Assembly: GCA_009780115.1 (NCBI GenBank)
Contig: WRAQ01000024.1
Location: 1-46,379 of the forward strand
DNA: 46,379 nt
DNA from: Lachnospiraceae bacterium
GTDB lineage: Bacteria > Bacillota > Clostridia > Lachnospirales > Lachnospiraceae
Direction: 5' to 3'
Part shown: in pieces, positions 34,946 to 43,237 of the stretch
How the letters are laid out: each line of letters starts with the position of its first letter
Position numbering within the stretch: position 1 is the first letter of the stretch
Position numbers and translations under genes: made by a program
The notes under the pieces: model-generated
What the model was told of the DNA's origin: nothing
What the model saw: the letters and a program-made list of their open reading frames with translations, nothing else
The model's database searches: none

Positions 34946-35865
34946 TGATACAGATTTTTCTCATTTTCTGGCTGATTAGTTCACTTTTAATCATAATCGA
35001 TAAGCAATTAATTCATTTGATTATCCATCTTGGGATTTTTTCGATGGTATCGGCGGTTTGTTTTTTTATGCTTGCTGCCCCGGATGTTGCAATGGCCGAA
35101 GCGGTGGTCAGCGTTTTTACAACGATTGTTTTTATTGTCTGTTTTGAAAAATATTATAGCCTTGTTGATATACTTGTTGTCCCGGATAAAAAAGCAAAAT
35201 TTTTCCGTCATCTCGTTCCGATTGGATTTACCATTTTGCTGATCGCTTTATTTTTTATGTTTATTCCTGACGTACCGGCAAGTACATACCTGAAAGAAAT
35301 GTATATTTCAATGTTTCAGCAAGATATCGGCGGGGAGAATGCCGTAACGGCAATCTATCTTGGCTACCGGGTGTACGATACGCTATTTGAGGCGCTGATG
35401 TTGCTTGTAAGTATTGCGGCGATTATTCATTTGTCATGGCATGAAAAAAAATTGGATATTGTTGACCGGACCGAAAGCGGGATTGGCAATTACAATATTG
35501 CCAGTGCGACAATCCGCGTTATTGTCCCGCTGATAGTAATGTTTAGTTTTTATTTAATTGTTAATGGCCATATTTCCGCCGGCGGCGGCTTCCAGGGGGG
35601 GGCGCTGATTGCTGTATTATTTATCTGCCGTTATATAATTTATCATATTCATGATATGAACATTGACCGGATAATTATTCTGGAAAAACTGGTTTTTGTG
35701 CTGATTGCGATAGTAGCAATTTATTTCATTTTTCTTGGGGCGGGCAGTTGGCTTTCGCTTCCTCAAGGAGTATATTTAATGGTTATGAATCTGCTCGTCG
35801 GAATCAAAATTGCCTGTGGGTTTCTGGTTATGTTTTACCGGTTTATGGTTTATGAGAGGCGCTAG
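34945..35865 (+). CDS. Fused MbhD-MbhE-MnhB antiporter subunit
   Basis: 306 residues with about nine membrane helices. Residues 1-75 match the DUF4040/MbhD domain (MLAAPDVAMAEAVVS). Residues 85-165 match MbhE (ENAVTAIYLGYRVYDTLFEA). Residues 185-306 match MnhB (NGHISAGGGFQGGALIAV). In Pyrococcus-type Mbh modules these are three genes; in classical Mrp the first two form the tail of MrpA. Here they are one chain without the NuoL-like MrpA body. The role is proton/cation translocation in the complex. Confidence 0.85.
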   Translation: MIQIFLIFWLISSLLIIIDKQLIHLIIHLGIFSMVSAVCFFMLAAPDVAMAEAVVSVFTTIVFIVCFEKYYSLVDILVVPDKKAKFFRHLVPIGFTILLIALFFMFIPDVPASTYLKEMYISMFQQDIGGENAVTAIYLGYRVYDTLFEALMLLVSIAAIIHLSWHEKKLDIVDRTESGIGNYNIASATIRVIVPLIVMFSFYLIVNGHISAGGGFQGGALIAVLFICRYIIYHIHDMNIDRIIILEKLVFVLIAIVAIYFIFLGAGSWLSLPQGVYLMVMNLLVGIKIACGFLVMFYRFMVYERR

Positions 35866-35945
35866 TATGAAGAGATTTTCTAAATTTGCGTTCATTGGAA
35901 CACAGGCGCTCTTCATACAGCGATTTGTACCTGCGCTCAAATCGC
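35865..35945. repeat. Intergenic hairpin repeat, family 2, copy 2
   Basis: A perfect 10-bp inverted repeat, GTATGAAGAG (35865-35874) and CTCTTCATAC (35909-35918). A second hairpin, GCGATTTG/CAAATCGC (35920-35945), follows. GAAGAGATTTTCTAA, TTTGCGTTCATTGGAAC and the ends match copy 1 at 15043. It begins at the last base of the upstream stop codon and lies just before the mnhC ribosome-binding site. Confidence 0.65.
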
Positions 35946-35966
35946 AGATTTCGCATGGAGGTTAAT

Positions 35967-36311
35967 ATGAGCAATATCGGGATTGTGGAAATCTTTGCCG
36001 TTATCGTATTTTTTATCAGTTTTTATGGCTTGATTACAAGTAAAAATATCATTAAATCGATAGCTTCGATTGGGATTATGGAAATTGCCGTAATTATGTT
36101 TTTTTTAGGAATCGGTTTTTTTGACGGAATGAAGCCGCCAATCGGCCCCAATTTGGAAAACGTTGCCGACCCTTTACCGCAGGCACTTGTAATCACGACG
36201 ATTATTATCGGGATTACTGTCTGCGCTGTAAATTTATCAATGCTGATTACCCTTTGCCGGCAGCTCAAAGCGGCTGATTGGGATATTGTCGAAAAAAAAT
36301 CATCGGAATAA
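35967..36311 (+). CDS. mnhC: Mrp/Mnh antiporter subunit C (NuoK-like)
   Basis: 115 residues from ATG 35967 (GGAGG 5 nt upstream), with three membrane helices. The conserved segment VADPLPQALVITTIIIGI is typical of MnhC/NuoK. A longer frame reaching 35886 would translate the hairpin repeat and is rejected. Essential membrane subunit of the antiporter. Confidence 0.92.
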   Translation: MSNIGIVEIFAVIVFFISFYGLITSKNIIKSIASIGIMEIAVIMFFLGIGFFDGMKPPIGPNLENVADPLPQALVITTIIIGITVCAVNLSMLITLCRQLKAADWDIVEKKSSE

Positions 36312-36402
36312 AAACGAAGCGATTTTCTAAGCAGGCAAATAACGCCGCCAAAGAAAATCTAAAGCTTCGTTTGGGAAGAATGGCACTATCGAACCATTCT
36401 TC
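36312..36402. repeat. Intergenic hairpin repeat, family 2, copy 3
   Basis: AAACGAAGC (36312-36320) pairs perfectly with GCTTCGTTT (36364-36372). GATTTTCT/AGAAAATC continues the stem after a small internal loop. A second hairpin GAAGAATGG/CCATTCTTC (36375-36402) follows. It shares GAAG.GATTTTCTAAG with copies 1 and 2 and has the same two-hairpin plan as copy 2. It fills the mnhC-mnhD gap. Confidence 0.6.
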
Positions 36403-36428
36403 AGGAATGGAAGGAATATAATTATCTT

Positions 36429-38012
36429 ATGCTTTATCTTTTCTCATTAGTGCCGGTGGTGCTGGCAATCCTACTTTATATTATCCCCTATATCAGGGTT
36501 ATCAGGGTCATGGCGCTGTTAGCGCAGCTTGCCGTTACCGGAAGTGCAATTTATGTATTTTTTCTAAGCAAAAGCGGTGATATTATCACAAAAATCGGTG
36601 GTTATGAGAGCGTTTTGGGTATTACGCTGAAGTCAGATACTTTATCCTCGGTTTTTATTGCTTTGACTTCATTCCTCTTTTTAATCGTTGTTTTGTATGG
36701 TTTTAATGAAGATTCAGGGCGGTTTTATTGGTTTTTTATGTTTATCTGGCAAGGCTTGTTAAACGGCCTGTTTCTTTCCCGCGATGTCTTTAATATGTTC
36801 GTTTTGATTGAGGTTGCAACGATAATAGTCTCGGTTTTAATGATGTACAAACGTGATAACCGCTCGATGTATGACGGTATGGTTTATCTGATGATTAATA
36901 CGGTTGCGATTCAGTTTTATTTATTTGGGATTGGTTATATCTATAAGCTGACCGGGGTACTTGACATCGACGTCGCAATGAGAATAATGAGCCAGATGGA
37001 ACCTTCAACGTTTTATTTGCCATATGCGCTGATTATGACGGCAATTAGTTTAAAATGTGCTTTGGTCCCGCTATCGGGCTGGCTGCCGAAAGCGCATGGT
37101 ACCGCCAGCGCGCCTACGGCGGTATCGGCGTTGCTATCCGGTTTACATATTAAATGCGCGGTGTATTTATTTATCCGCTTTCAAATCTTTTTTGAAGTAA
37201 TTGACCTTTCGGTTTTCTTTATGGTCATCGGAATCATTACCGGTTTTGTCGGTTTTATAATGGCCCTTGCCCAGTCGGATATCAAACTTATTTTGGCATA
37301 CCATACTGTCTCGCAAATCGGCATTATCATGCTTGCCTTAAATATTCCCGATGCTTATTCCCGTACCGGCGGGGTTTATCATATCATTAATCATGCGATG
37401 TTTAAATCGGCGTTATTTTTGTGTGCCGGTATCATTTCCGAGGTCTATGGGACCAGGGATATATACAAAATCAAGGGGGTACTAAAGCGCCTTCCGCTGG
37501 TAGGGGCGGCGACGATTATGGCGATACTTGGAATAACCGGGGCCCCGCTTTTTAACGGAAGTATTTCGAAGTACTTTATTGTTTCGGGGGCGGGTGGTTT
37601 TGTTTCGGTAATGATTTTCTTAATCAATCTTGGCACGATTATTTCGTTCATTAAATATTCAACGATGCTATTTGGAAAAAGTGAAGATTGCGGGCGGGTA
37701 AAGATTGATGGTTTCCGGCAAGTCGCGGTGATGATTTTAGGGATAATCTGTTTTACCGGCGGTATTTTCGGTGAACAATTTATTCATTTCTTATTTAACA
37801 TAGATGTGGGGGTTGATGCGGCCGGATATTTTGAAAAGATATTTCTTTTTGCCGCAAGTGTGATAGCCGGGTACGTGATTTTCCGTTATTATGTCAGAAA
37901 TAGTTTGCTGCTTAAAAAAATCAGTGGTTTTCATTTGAGTTTCCGCGGAATGTGTGCTTCGATTGGTTTTTTCTTTGCGATGGTATTGATTATGATTAGG
38001 TTTTTTGCTTAG
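36429..38012 (+). CDS. mnhD: Mrp/Mnh antiporter subunit D (NuoM/NuoN-like proton channel)
   Basis: A 527-residue polytopic proton-translocating transporter subunit with about 14 helices. PLSGWLPKAHGTASAPTAVS (key Lys and helix-break motif) and ILAYHTVSQIGIIMLALN are hallmark segments. It is the only large antiporter-like subunit in the locus; no MrpA NuoL-like subunit is present. Last gene of the module, followed by an unrelated signal peptidase gene. Confidence 0.93.
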   Translation: MLYLFSLVPVVLAILLYIIPYIRVIRVMALLAQLAVTGSAIYVFFLSKSGDIITKIGGYESVLGITLKSDTLSSVFIALTSFLFLIVVLYGFNEDSGRFYWFFMFIWQGLLNGLFLSRDVFNMFVLIEVATIIVSVLMMYKRDNRSMYDGMVYLMINTVAIQFYLFGIGYIYKLTGVLDIDVAMRIMSQMEPSTFYLPYALIMTAISLKCALVPLSGWLPKAHGTASAPTAVSALLSGLHIKCAVYLFIRFQIFFEVIDLSVFFMVIGIITGFVGFIMALAQSDIKLILAYHTVSQIGIIMLALNIPDAYSRTGGVYHIINHAMFKSALFLCAGIISEVYGTRDIYKIKGVLKRLPLVGAATIMAILGITGAPLFNGSISKYFIVSGAGGFVSVMIFLINLGTIISFIKYSTMLFGKSEDCGRVKIDGFRQVAVMILGIICFTGGIFGEQFIHFLFNIDVGVDAAGYFEKIFLFAASVIAGYVIFRYYVRNSLLLKKISGFHLSFRGMCASIGFFFAMVLIMIRFFA

Positions 38013-38092
38013 CGAGACAACTACTATTGTCCTTTTCTTCTTGGAAAATTTATGATAAAGTATTATTAAGCGAAAGATGGGATACATAAAAA

Positions 38093-38677
38093 ATGGCGCG
38101 GAGAAAAGGCCTTACTTTTATCAAGAAAAAAAAGCGGATTAAGAAATCGCACATTAAGGAAGTGGTAATTTTACTTTTTTCAATTGTCGTGACGGTTTTT
38201 CTTGCTTTTGTTTTGGTTTATACCTTTGGCATCCGTACTAGTGTAATTGGTGTCTCGATGGAACCGGTCCTTTATAATGGCCAGGAAGTTTTAATCGACC
38301 GCCTTGTGTATCAATTGACAGCCCCGAAAAAAGGCGATGTGGTTATATTTTTGCCAAACGGAAACCCTAATTCACATTATTATCTTAAACGTATCGTTGC
38401 CATACCCGGTGAAACAGTACAAATCATTGGCGGATATCTTTATATTAATGATATCCTCTATGATGAAGACGATAGTATTGACAAGATGGAAGATGCAGGT
38501 ATAGCCGGTAACCCAATCAGATTGCGGAGTGATGAATTTTTTGTTCTAGGGGATAATCGAAATAACAGCGAAGACAGCCGCTCCGGTAACATCGGGGTAG
38601 TCAGCCGCGATGTAATGATGGGTAAAGCATGGTTTAGACTGCCGCTTAACGAGATAAAGATGGGCTTCATTGAGTAG
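38093..38677 (+). CDS. lepB: Signal peptidase I (first of two)
   Basis: A 194-residue type I signal peptidase. The basic N-terminus (KKKKRIKKS) is followed by one membrane helix (about 25-47). The catalytic Ser lies in VSMEPVL, the Lys in YLKRIVAIPGE, and box E is GDNRNNSEDSR. It cleaves signal peptides outside the membrane; the giant pullulanase would be one substrate. A second, shorter paralogue lies 1 kb downstream. Confidence 0.94.
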   Translation: MARRKGLTFIKKKKRIKKSHIKEVVILLFSIVVTVFLAFVLVYTFGIRTSVIGVSMEPVLYNGQEVLIDRLVYQLTAPKKGDVVIFLPNGNPNSHYYLKRIVAIPGETVQIIGGYLYINDILYDEDDSIDKMEDAGIAGNPIRLRSDEFFVLGDNRNNSEDSRSGNIGVVSRDVMMGKAWFRLPLNEIKMGFIE

Positions 38678-38678
38678 G

Positions 38679-38784
38679 TTGGCAGATAATATATCTCGCA
38701 GGAACCTTAGGCCGCCTTCTTCCCGAGAGAAAATGTTTATTGGAACCAGTTAGGCCGTAGTGACGGAGAGATATTATCTGTCAA
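38679..38784. repeat. Intergenic structured element, family 1, copy B (between lepB and rbgA)
   Basis: 106 bp, starting 2 bp after the lepB stop. The closing stem TTGGCAGATAATAT (38679-38692) pairs with ATATTATCTGTCAA (38771-38784), 13 Watson-Crick pairs and one G-U. The 56-bp core (38705-38760) matches copy A at 47 of 56 positions. The outer arms differ from copy A but remain paired. Confidence 0.75.
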
Positions 38785-38803
38785 TATAATTAATGGAGGA
38801 CAT

Positions 38804-39661
38804 ATGAATTACCAATGGTACCCCGGCCATATGACCAAAGCGAAACGGCAGATGCAGGAAGATATCCGCTTAATCGATTTGGTGATTGAGCTGGTTGATG
38901 CCCGGATCCCGCAATCAAGCCGTAATCCGGATATTGACAATTTAGGTAAAAATAAAGCACGTTTGATTCTTTTGAATAAAGCTGACCTTGCTGATGAAAA
39001 ACTTAATCGTTTATGGATGGAAGAATTTAAGGGTAAGGGTTTTCATGTTCTTGAAGTTAATTCAAAGAGCGGGCAGGGGCTTAAAGCAATTCAAGGTATT
39101 GTCCGGGAAGCATGCAAAGAAAAAATCGCCCGTGACCGGAGCCGGGGGATTATTAACCGCCCAATCAGGGCGATGGTCGTTGGCATCCCCAATGTGGGAA
39201 AATCAACTTTCATTAATTCATTTGCCGGAAAAGCTTGTACAAAAACCGGTAATAAACCCGGTGTTACTAAAGGCAAGCAGTGGATTCGCCTGAACAAAGA
39301 TTTGGAGCTTTTGGATACCCCCGGTATATTATGGCCAAAATTTGAGGATCAGGTAGTTGGCTTAAGGCTGGCGATGATTGGTTCAATAAGAGATGAGATT
39401 ATCGACTCATCAGAGCTTGCGCTTAAGATGATTGGCTTTTTAAATAAAGATTATCCCCTTGCTTTAAATAAACGTTATGATATCATGGAGTTTAGTGATA
39501 ATCATGAAGCGCTGAAAATGATATGTTTAAATCGCCGGTGTTTTTTGAAGGGTGAGGAACTCGACCTAAACCGGGCGGCCGGAATTGTTATTGATGATTT
39601 TAGAAATGGCCGTTTAGGCCGGATTACTATTGACAGAATGGATTGTAGGAGCGAAGTATGA
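38804..39661 (+). CDS. rbgA: Ribosome biogenesis GTPase RbgA (YlqF)
   Basis: A 285-residue circularly permuted GTPase. The G4 motif NKADLAD comes first, then G1 GIPNVGKSTFINS and G3 DTPGILWPKF, with a C-terminal helical domain. RbgA is needed for a late step of 50S assembly in Bacillota. GGAGG precedes the ATG. The lepB paralogue downstream overlaps its stop by 4 nt. Confidence 0.96.
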   Translation: MNYQWYPGHMTKAKRQMQEDIRLIDLVIELVDARIPQSSRNPDIDNLGKNKARLILLNKADLADEKLNRLWMEEFKGKGFHVLEVNSKSGQGLKAIQGIVREACKEKIARDRSRGIINRPIRAMVVGIPNVGKSTFINSFAGKACTKTGNKPGVTKGKQWIRLNKDLELLDTPGILWPKFEDQVVGLRLAMIGSIRDEIIDSSELALKMIGFLNKDYPLALNKRYDIMEFSDNHEALKMICLNRRCFLKGEELDLNRAAGIVIDDFRNGRLGRITIDRMDCRSEV

Positions 39662-40197
39662 AGTTTTTGATAAAAGAATTATTAGTTACAGGTATTTATA
39701 TATTAGTTGCATTGTCGGTGGCTTTTTTGATTGTCCGGTTTGTCGGGATCCGTACGGAGGTTCACGGCAATTCGATGAATGACACGTTGGCAAATGGGGA
39801 AAATCTCATCGTTGACAAAATCAGTTATCGTTTTAGTAATCCCGAGCGTTATGATATCGTTGTTTTTCCCTATCGGCATGAAAAATCGATTCATTATATC
39901 AAAAGAGTTATTGGTTTGCCTGGTGAAACAGTTTTTATTGATAATGAAGGAAATATTTTTGTTAATGATGTTTTGCTTCATGAATCATATGGGCGGGAAT
40001 TGATTCGTGAACCGGGGCGGGCCCGGGAAGCAATAACCCTTGGGGCGGACGAGTATTTTGTATTGGGTGATAACCGCAATAACAGTTCCGACAGCCGTGA
40101 CCCGGCGGTGGGAAATATAAAGCGAAGTGAATTGGTTGGCAAAGCGTGGGTTAGGATTTGGCCGTTTACGCGGATTAGCATTATCAGGCATCAATAG
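39658..40197 (+). CDS. lepB: Signal peptidase I (second paralogue)
   Basis: 179 residues with one N-terminal membrane helix, catalytic Ser in HGNSMNDTL, Lys in YIKRVIGLPGE and GDNRNNSSDSRDP. It lacks the long basic extension of the first paralogue. Its ATG overlaps the rbgA stop (ATGA), so it is translationally coupled. rnhB follows after 22 nt. Confidence 0.94.
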   Translation: MKFLIKELLVTGIYILVALSVAFLIVRFVGIRTEVHGNSMNDTLANGENLIVDKISYRFSNPERYDIVVFPYRHEKSIHYIKRVIGLPGETVFIDNEGNIFVNDVLLHESYGRELIREPGRAREAITLGADEYFVLGDNRNNSSDSRDPAVGNIKRSELVGKAWVRIWPFTRISIIRHQ

Positions 40198-40219
40198 GAG
40201 CTGTGAAAAAGAGGGTATT

Positions 40220-40978
40220 ATGGCGACAGAAAACCTGCAAAAGATAAAAGAGCGGTTTCAGGCGGCGGACTTTGATTTGCTGCCTGCTTTGATAAATGAA
40301 TACCGTACCGATGAAAGAGCCGGTGTTCGCAAACTGTTTGAGCAAGCTGAAAAGAAAATCAGCGAGCGGCAGGCGGAGATTGACCGGATGATAATGATGT
40401 CGCGGTATGAGCGGGAATATGCCCATTATGGCCTTGTTTGCGGGATTGATGAAGTCGGCCGCGGCCCATTAGCCGGCCCGGTTGTTGCCGGTGCAGTTAT
40501 TTTACCGGAAAATTGTCATATTTTATATCTAAATGATTCAAAGAAACTATCCGAAAAAAGAAGAGAAGAGCTTTATGAAATCATCATAAGTCAGGCAGTT
40601 GCCTATGGAATTGGTTATTGCTCACCGGAGCGGATTGATGAAATAAATATCTTAAACGCTACATATGAAGCAATGCGGGAGGCGATTGCCATTTTGCCGG
40701 TGAAACCGCACGTATTATTAAATGATGCGGTGACAATCCCGGCAGTGGATATTTTACAAGTACCGATTATCAAAGGTGATACAAAAAGCAGTTCTATTGC
40801 CGCAGCAAGTATTATTGCGAAAGTGACCAGGGACCGGCTGATGGTTGAGTATGACAAGATTTTTCCCGGTTATGGTTTTGCCGCTCATAAAGGGTATGGC
40901 GCTTTAAGCCATATTGAAGCGATAAAGAAGCTCGGCCCGGTGCCGATTCACCGCCGAAGTTTTATGCAAAATCAATGA
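40220..40978 (+). CDS. rnhB: Ribonuclease HII
   Basis: 252 residues. The catalytic domain begins with GIDEVGRGPLAGPVVAGAV (catalytic Asp-Glu), followed by LNDSKKLSEKRREEL. It removes ribonucleotides and RNA-DNA hybrids from DNA. About 70 helical residues precede the catalytic domain, as in many Bacillota RnhB. A longer frame to 40127 runs inside lepB; GAGGG before ATG 40220 sets the start. Confidence 0.95.
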   Translation: MATENLQKIKERFQAADFDLLPALINEYRTDERAGVRKLFEQAEKKISERQAEIDRMIMMSRYEREYAHYGLVCGIDEVGRGPLAGPVVAGAVILPENCHILYLNDSKKLSEKRREELYEIIISQAVAYGIGYCSPERIDEINILNATYEAMREAIAILPVKPHVLLNDAVTIPAVDILQVPIIKGDTKSSSIAAASIIAKVTRDRLMVEYDKIFPGYGFAAHKGYGALSHIEAIKKLGPVPIHRRSFMQNQ

Positions 40979-41023
40979 TTTGCAATGATTTTGAATAAAT
41001 AACGCTATTTGAGGGGTAAAAAA

Positions 41024-42901
41024 ATGAACCTGAATTTCTTATTTGGTTTTCAAAATAATACTTCCGCAACTAACGCGAATAATCCGGCGGCTAATACTTT
41101 TCAGGCAACCGGCCCCCCGGCTGACATGACATCGTTTAAAACCGGTCAGACGGTTCAGGGTGAAGTGGTCGCTGTCAGAAATAACGAAGTGATTTTGCAA
41201 TTGGAAGACGGTGGTCAAATCAATGCAAAGCTCACGAAAGAAATCCCGATTCAAGTTGGCCAGACAATGACTTTTGAGGTTAAATCCAATAATGGGATGC
41301 GCCTATCCTTAAGCCCTTTATTTGAAAACATGGGGCATGACCCTAATGCCCTTAAAGCTTTAAATGCGGCCGGGCTGCCGGAAAGTGCAAGAAATATTAC
41401 GATGGTATCGTTAATGATGCGGCAAGGTTTGGCGGTTGACAAAAACTCGCTGCTTAATTTTAACCGGCAAATGACCGCGAACCCGACGGCAAATCCGGTC
41501 ACATTAGCGCAAATGAACCGGCTTGAAATTCCCACAACGCCGGAAAATATCCGGCAGTTTGAAGCTTACAAAAATTATGAGCATCAAATCAGCCAGGCAG
41601 TGCGGGAAATCACTGATGGTTTGATTAAAGATATTGGCCAAATGGCCCTAAGAGGTGAAACGGATAGTGTTGAGACGGCCAAAGCTGTTGCTTTATTTAA
41701 GCAAGTGTTAAACATCTTTGAGGGACAGATAAAACCCGAAGCAACTCTTAATCCGGCTCAAAGTCAGGCGGTGATAATTCAGCCGGGCGCGGGAGTCTTG
41801 AATCCAGAACAAATACTTAATCAGAATACAACCACTAATCCGGCAACTCTTTATCCGGATTCAATCCTTAATCAAAATATTGCCGCTAATCCAGCGACCC
41901 TTAACCCGGATTTGACCCTCAATCAAAATGCAATCGCAAATCCGGCAATGCTTAATCCGGCGGATGCCCTTGAACAAATAGCAGTTTTGCCGGCAACCGA
42001 TGAAGGTCAATCAGCAACGGCTTTTCAGGCAACTACAGAAGGTTTACCAACCACTGTCCAAACCATATCCGATCCAACCTTTATTTCCTTAATGGAACTA
42101 GCACCGGAAAATCGTGCGCAATTGGCTCTTTTGATGCGCGAGGTTGGCTTTTCGCCCGAATTGACCAATGCAGTCAATGAAGGGGTTTTGAATCAAACAA
42201 CATTGCTTAGCCTAATCAACCATGAATTAACCCAAAATCCGGAACTGCTTAACAATCCGAAAATGGTTTCTTTATTAACTAACCGGGATTTTCAGGCCCT
42301 TATCAAAAATGATATTAATAATCAATGGCTGCTTAGGCCGGAAGATGTAGCAAAAGAGCGCTTTGTAGAAGAACATTTTAATAAAATTTTTGGACAGGCG
42401 AATAAATTACTTGAAACTTTAAATTCCGCCGGGCGCGGCGAGTCGCCGGTTGCCCAGGCAACGGCAAATTTGAGTGGTAATATCAATTTCGTAAATCAGT
42501 TAAATCAAATGTTTACTTATATTCAGCTTCCGCTCAAAATGAACGGCGAGAATACTCATGCCGAACTTTTTGTTTATACTAATAAAAAAAACCTGGCGAA
42601 AAATGATGGGAATGTTAGCGCTTTATTACATCTTGATATGGAATATTTAGGGCCGCTTGATGTTTATATTGCAATGCAGAATAAAAAGGTTTCAACGAAG
42701 TTTTATTTGGCAAATGACCGGATGATTGATTTTGTTGCCGAACATATTCATATTTTGAATGAGCGTTTGCAGGAACGCGGGTACGCGATGAGTAGTGAGT
42801 TTGTCGCCCGCAAGCCGGACAAAAAACCAATTGATGAAATATTGGAAGCGACGAAGAATGTCTCGGTTTTAGCTAGTTATTCTTTTGATGCAAGGGCATA
42901 A
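41024..42901 (+). CDS. FliK-like (flagellar hook-length control-like) protein
   Basis: 625 residues from ATG 41024 (GAGGGG 7 nt upstream). The N-terminus is Asn/Ala-rich, then comes an OB-like segment (TGQTVQGEVVAVRNNEVILQLEDG, in part). A low-complexity repeat block lies at about 260-320. The C-terminal region (about 490-600: LPLKMNGENTHAELFVYTNK and LDMEYLGPLDVYIAM) resembles the FliK C-terminal domain. The next gene encodes an FlhB-tail-like protein, the partner FliK needs in flagellar export. No other flagellar gene is in the window. The position after rnhB matches ylqG of Bacillus. Function is uncertain. Confidence 0.7.
   Translation: MNLNFLFGFQNNTSATNANNPAANTFQATGPPADMTSFKTGQTVQGEVVAVRNNEVILQLEDGGQINAKLTKEIPIQVGQTMTFEVKSNNGMRLSLSPLFENMGHDPNALKALNAAGLPESARNITMVSLMMRQGLAVDKNSLLNFNRQMTANPTANPVTLAQMNRLEIPTTPENIRQFEAYKNYEHQISQAVREITDGLIKDIGQMALRGETDSVETAKAVALFKQVLNIFEGQIKPEATLNPAQSQAVIIQPGAGVLNPEQILNQNTTTNPATLYPDSILNQNIAANPATLNPDLTLNQNAIANPAMLNPADALEQIAVLPATDEGQSATAFQATTEGLPTTVQTISDPTFISLMELAPENRAQLALLMREVGFSPELTNAVNEGVLNQTTLLSLINHELTQNPELLNNPKMVSLLTNRDFQALIKNDINNQWLLRPEDVAKERFVEEHFNKIFGQANKLLETLNSAGRGESPVAQATANLSGNINFVNQLNQMFTYIQLPLKMNGENTHAELFVYTNKKNLAKNDGNVSALLHLDMEYLGPLDVYIAMQNKKVSTKFYLANDRMIDFVAEHIHILNERLQERGYAMSSEFVARKPDKKPIDEILEATKNVSVLASYSFDARA
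41801..41975 (+). repeat. In-frame 51-bp tandem repeats inside the FliK-like gene
   Basis: Two full 51-bp units (41837-41887, 41888-41938), each encoding NPATL.PD..LNQN... (17 residues), are flanked by a 36-bp partial unit (from 41801) and a partial unit from 41939. Copy number may vary between strains without breaking the frame. Confidence 0.75.
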
Positions 42902-42902
42902 T

Positions 42903-43196
42903 ATGAAAGAAGAACAAAGACCAAAACTAAAGCAAGCGGTAGCGCTTTCATATGACCCTGACGAAGCAGCGCCAAAAGTAATCGCGGCCGGTAAGGGGAA
43001 ATTGGCGGAAAAAATCATTGAACAGGCACAGGAAGTAAATGTTCCGATTCATCAAGATGAAAAGCTGGCCGATACTTTGTCGCGCCTTGATATTGGCGAG
43101 ATGATTCCGCCGGAGTTGTATGAGGTAGTTGCTGAAATTCTCGTTTTTGTCGATGCGATGGACAAAATTCAGGCAAAGTCTGCAAAGAAGCATTAG
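42903..43196 (+). CDS. FlhB C-terminal-like protein (YlqH family)
   Basis: 97 residues that match only the cytoplasmic tail of FlhB/YscU export-switch proteins (VALSYDPDEAAPKVIAAGKG, then IPPELYEVVAEIL). There are no membrane helices. The canonical NPTH autocleavage site is absent; YDPD occupies a similar place. B. subtilis carries the same gene (ylqH) after rnhB-ylqG. The start is ATG 42903, 1 bp after the FliK-like stop; upstream TTG/ATG codons overlap that gene. Confidence 0.85.
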   Translation: MKEEQRPKLKQAVALSYDPDEAAPKVIAAGKGKLAEKIIEQAQEVNVPIHQDEKLADTLSRLDIGEMIPPELYEVVAEILVFVDAMDKIQAKSAKKH

Positions 43197-43237
43197 TATG
43201 AAAATTTTAAAGATTGTTATTAATGAGGCAAAATGAT

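Noticed and set aside
35886-35966. N-terminal extension of MnhC by 27 residues.
   Set aside because: It would translate the hairpin repeat, gives an Arg/Ser-rich peptide unlike the family, and has no ribosome-binding site.
40127-40219. N-terminal extension of RnhB inside the second lepB.
   Set aside because: The extra residues overlap lepB in another frame and do not resemble RnhB; GAGGG marks the ATG at 40220.
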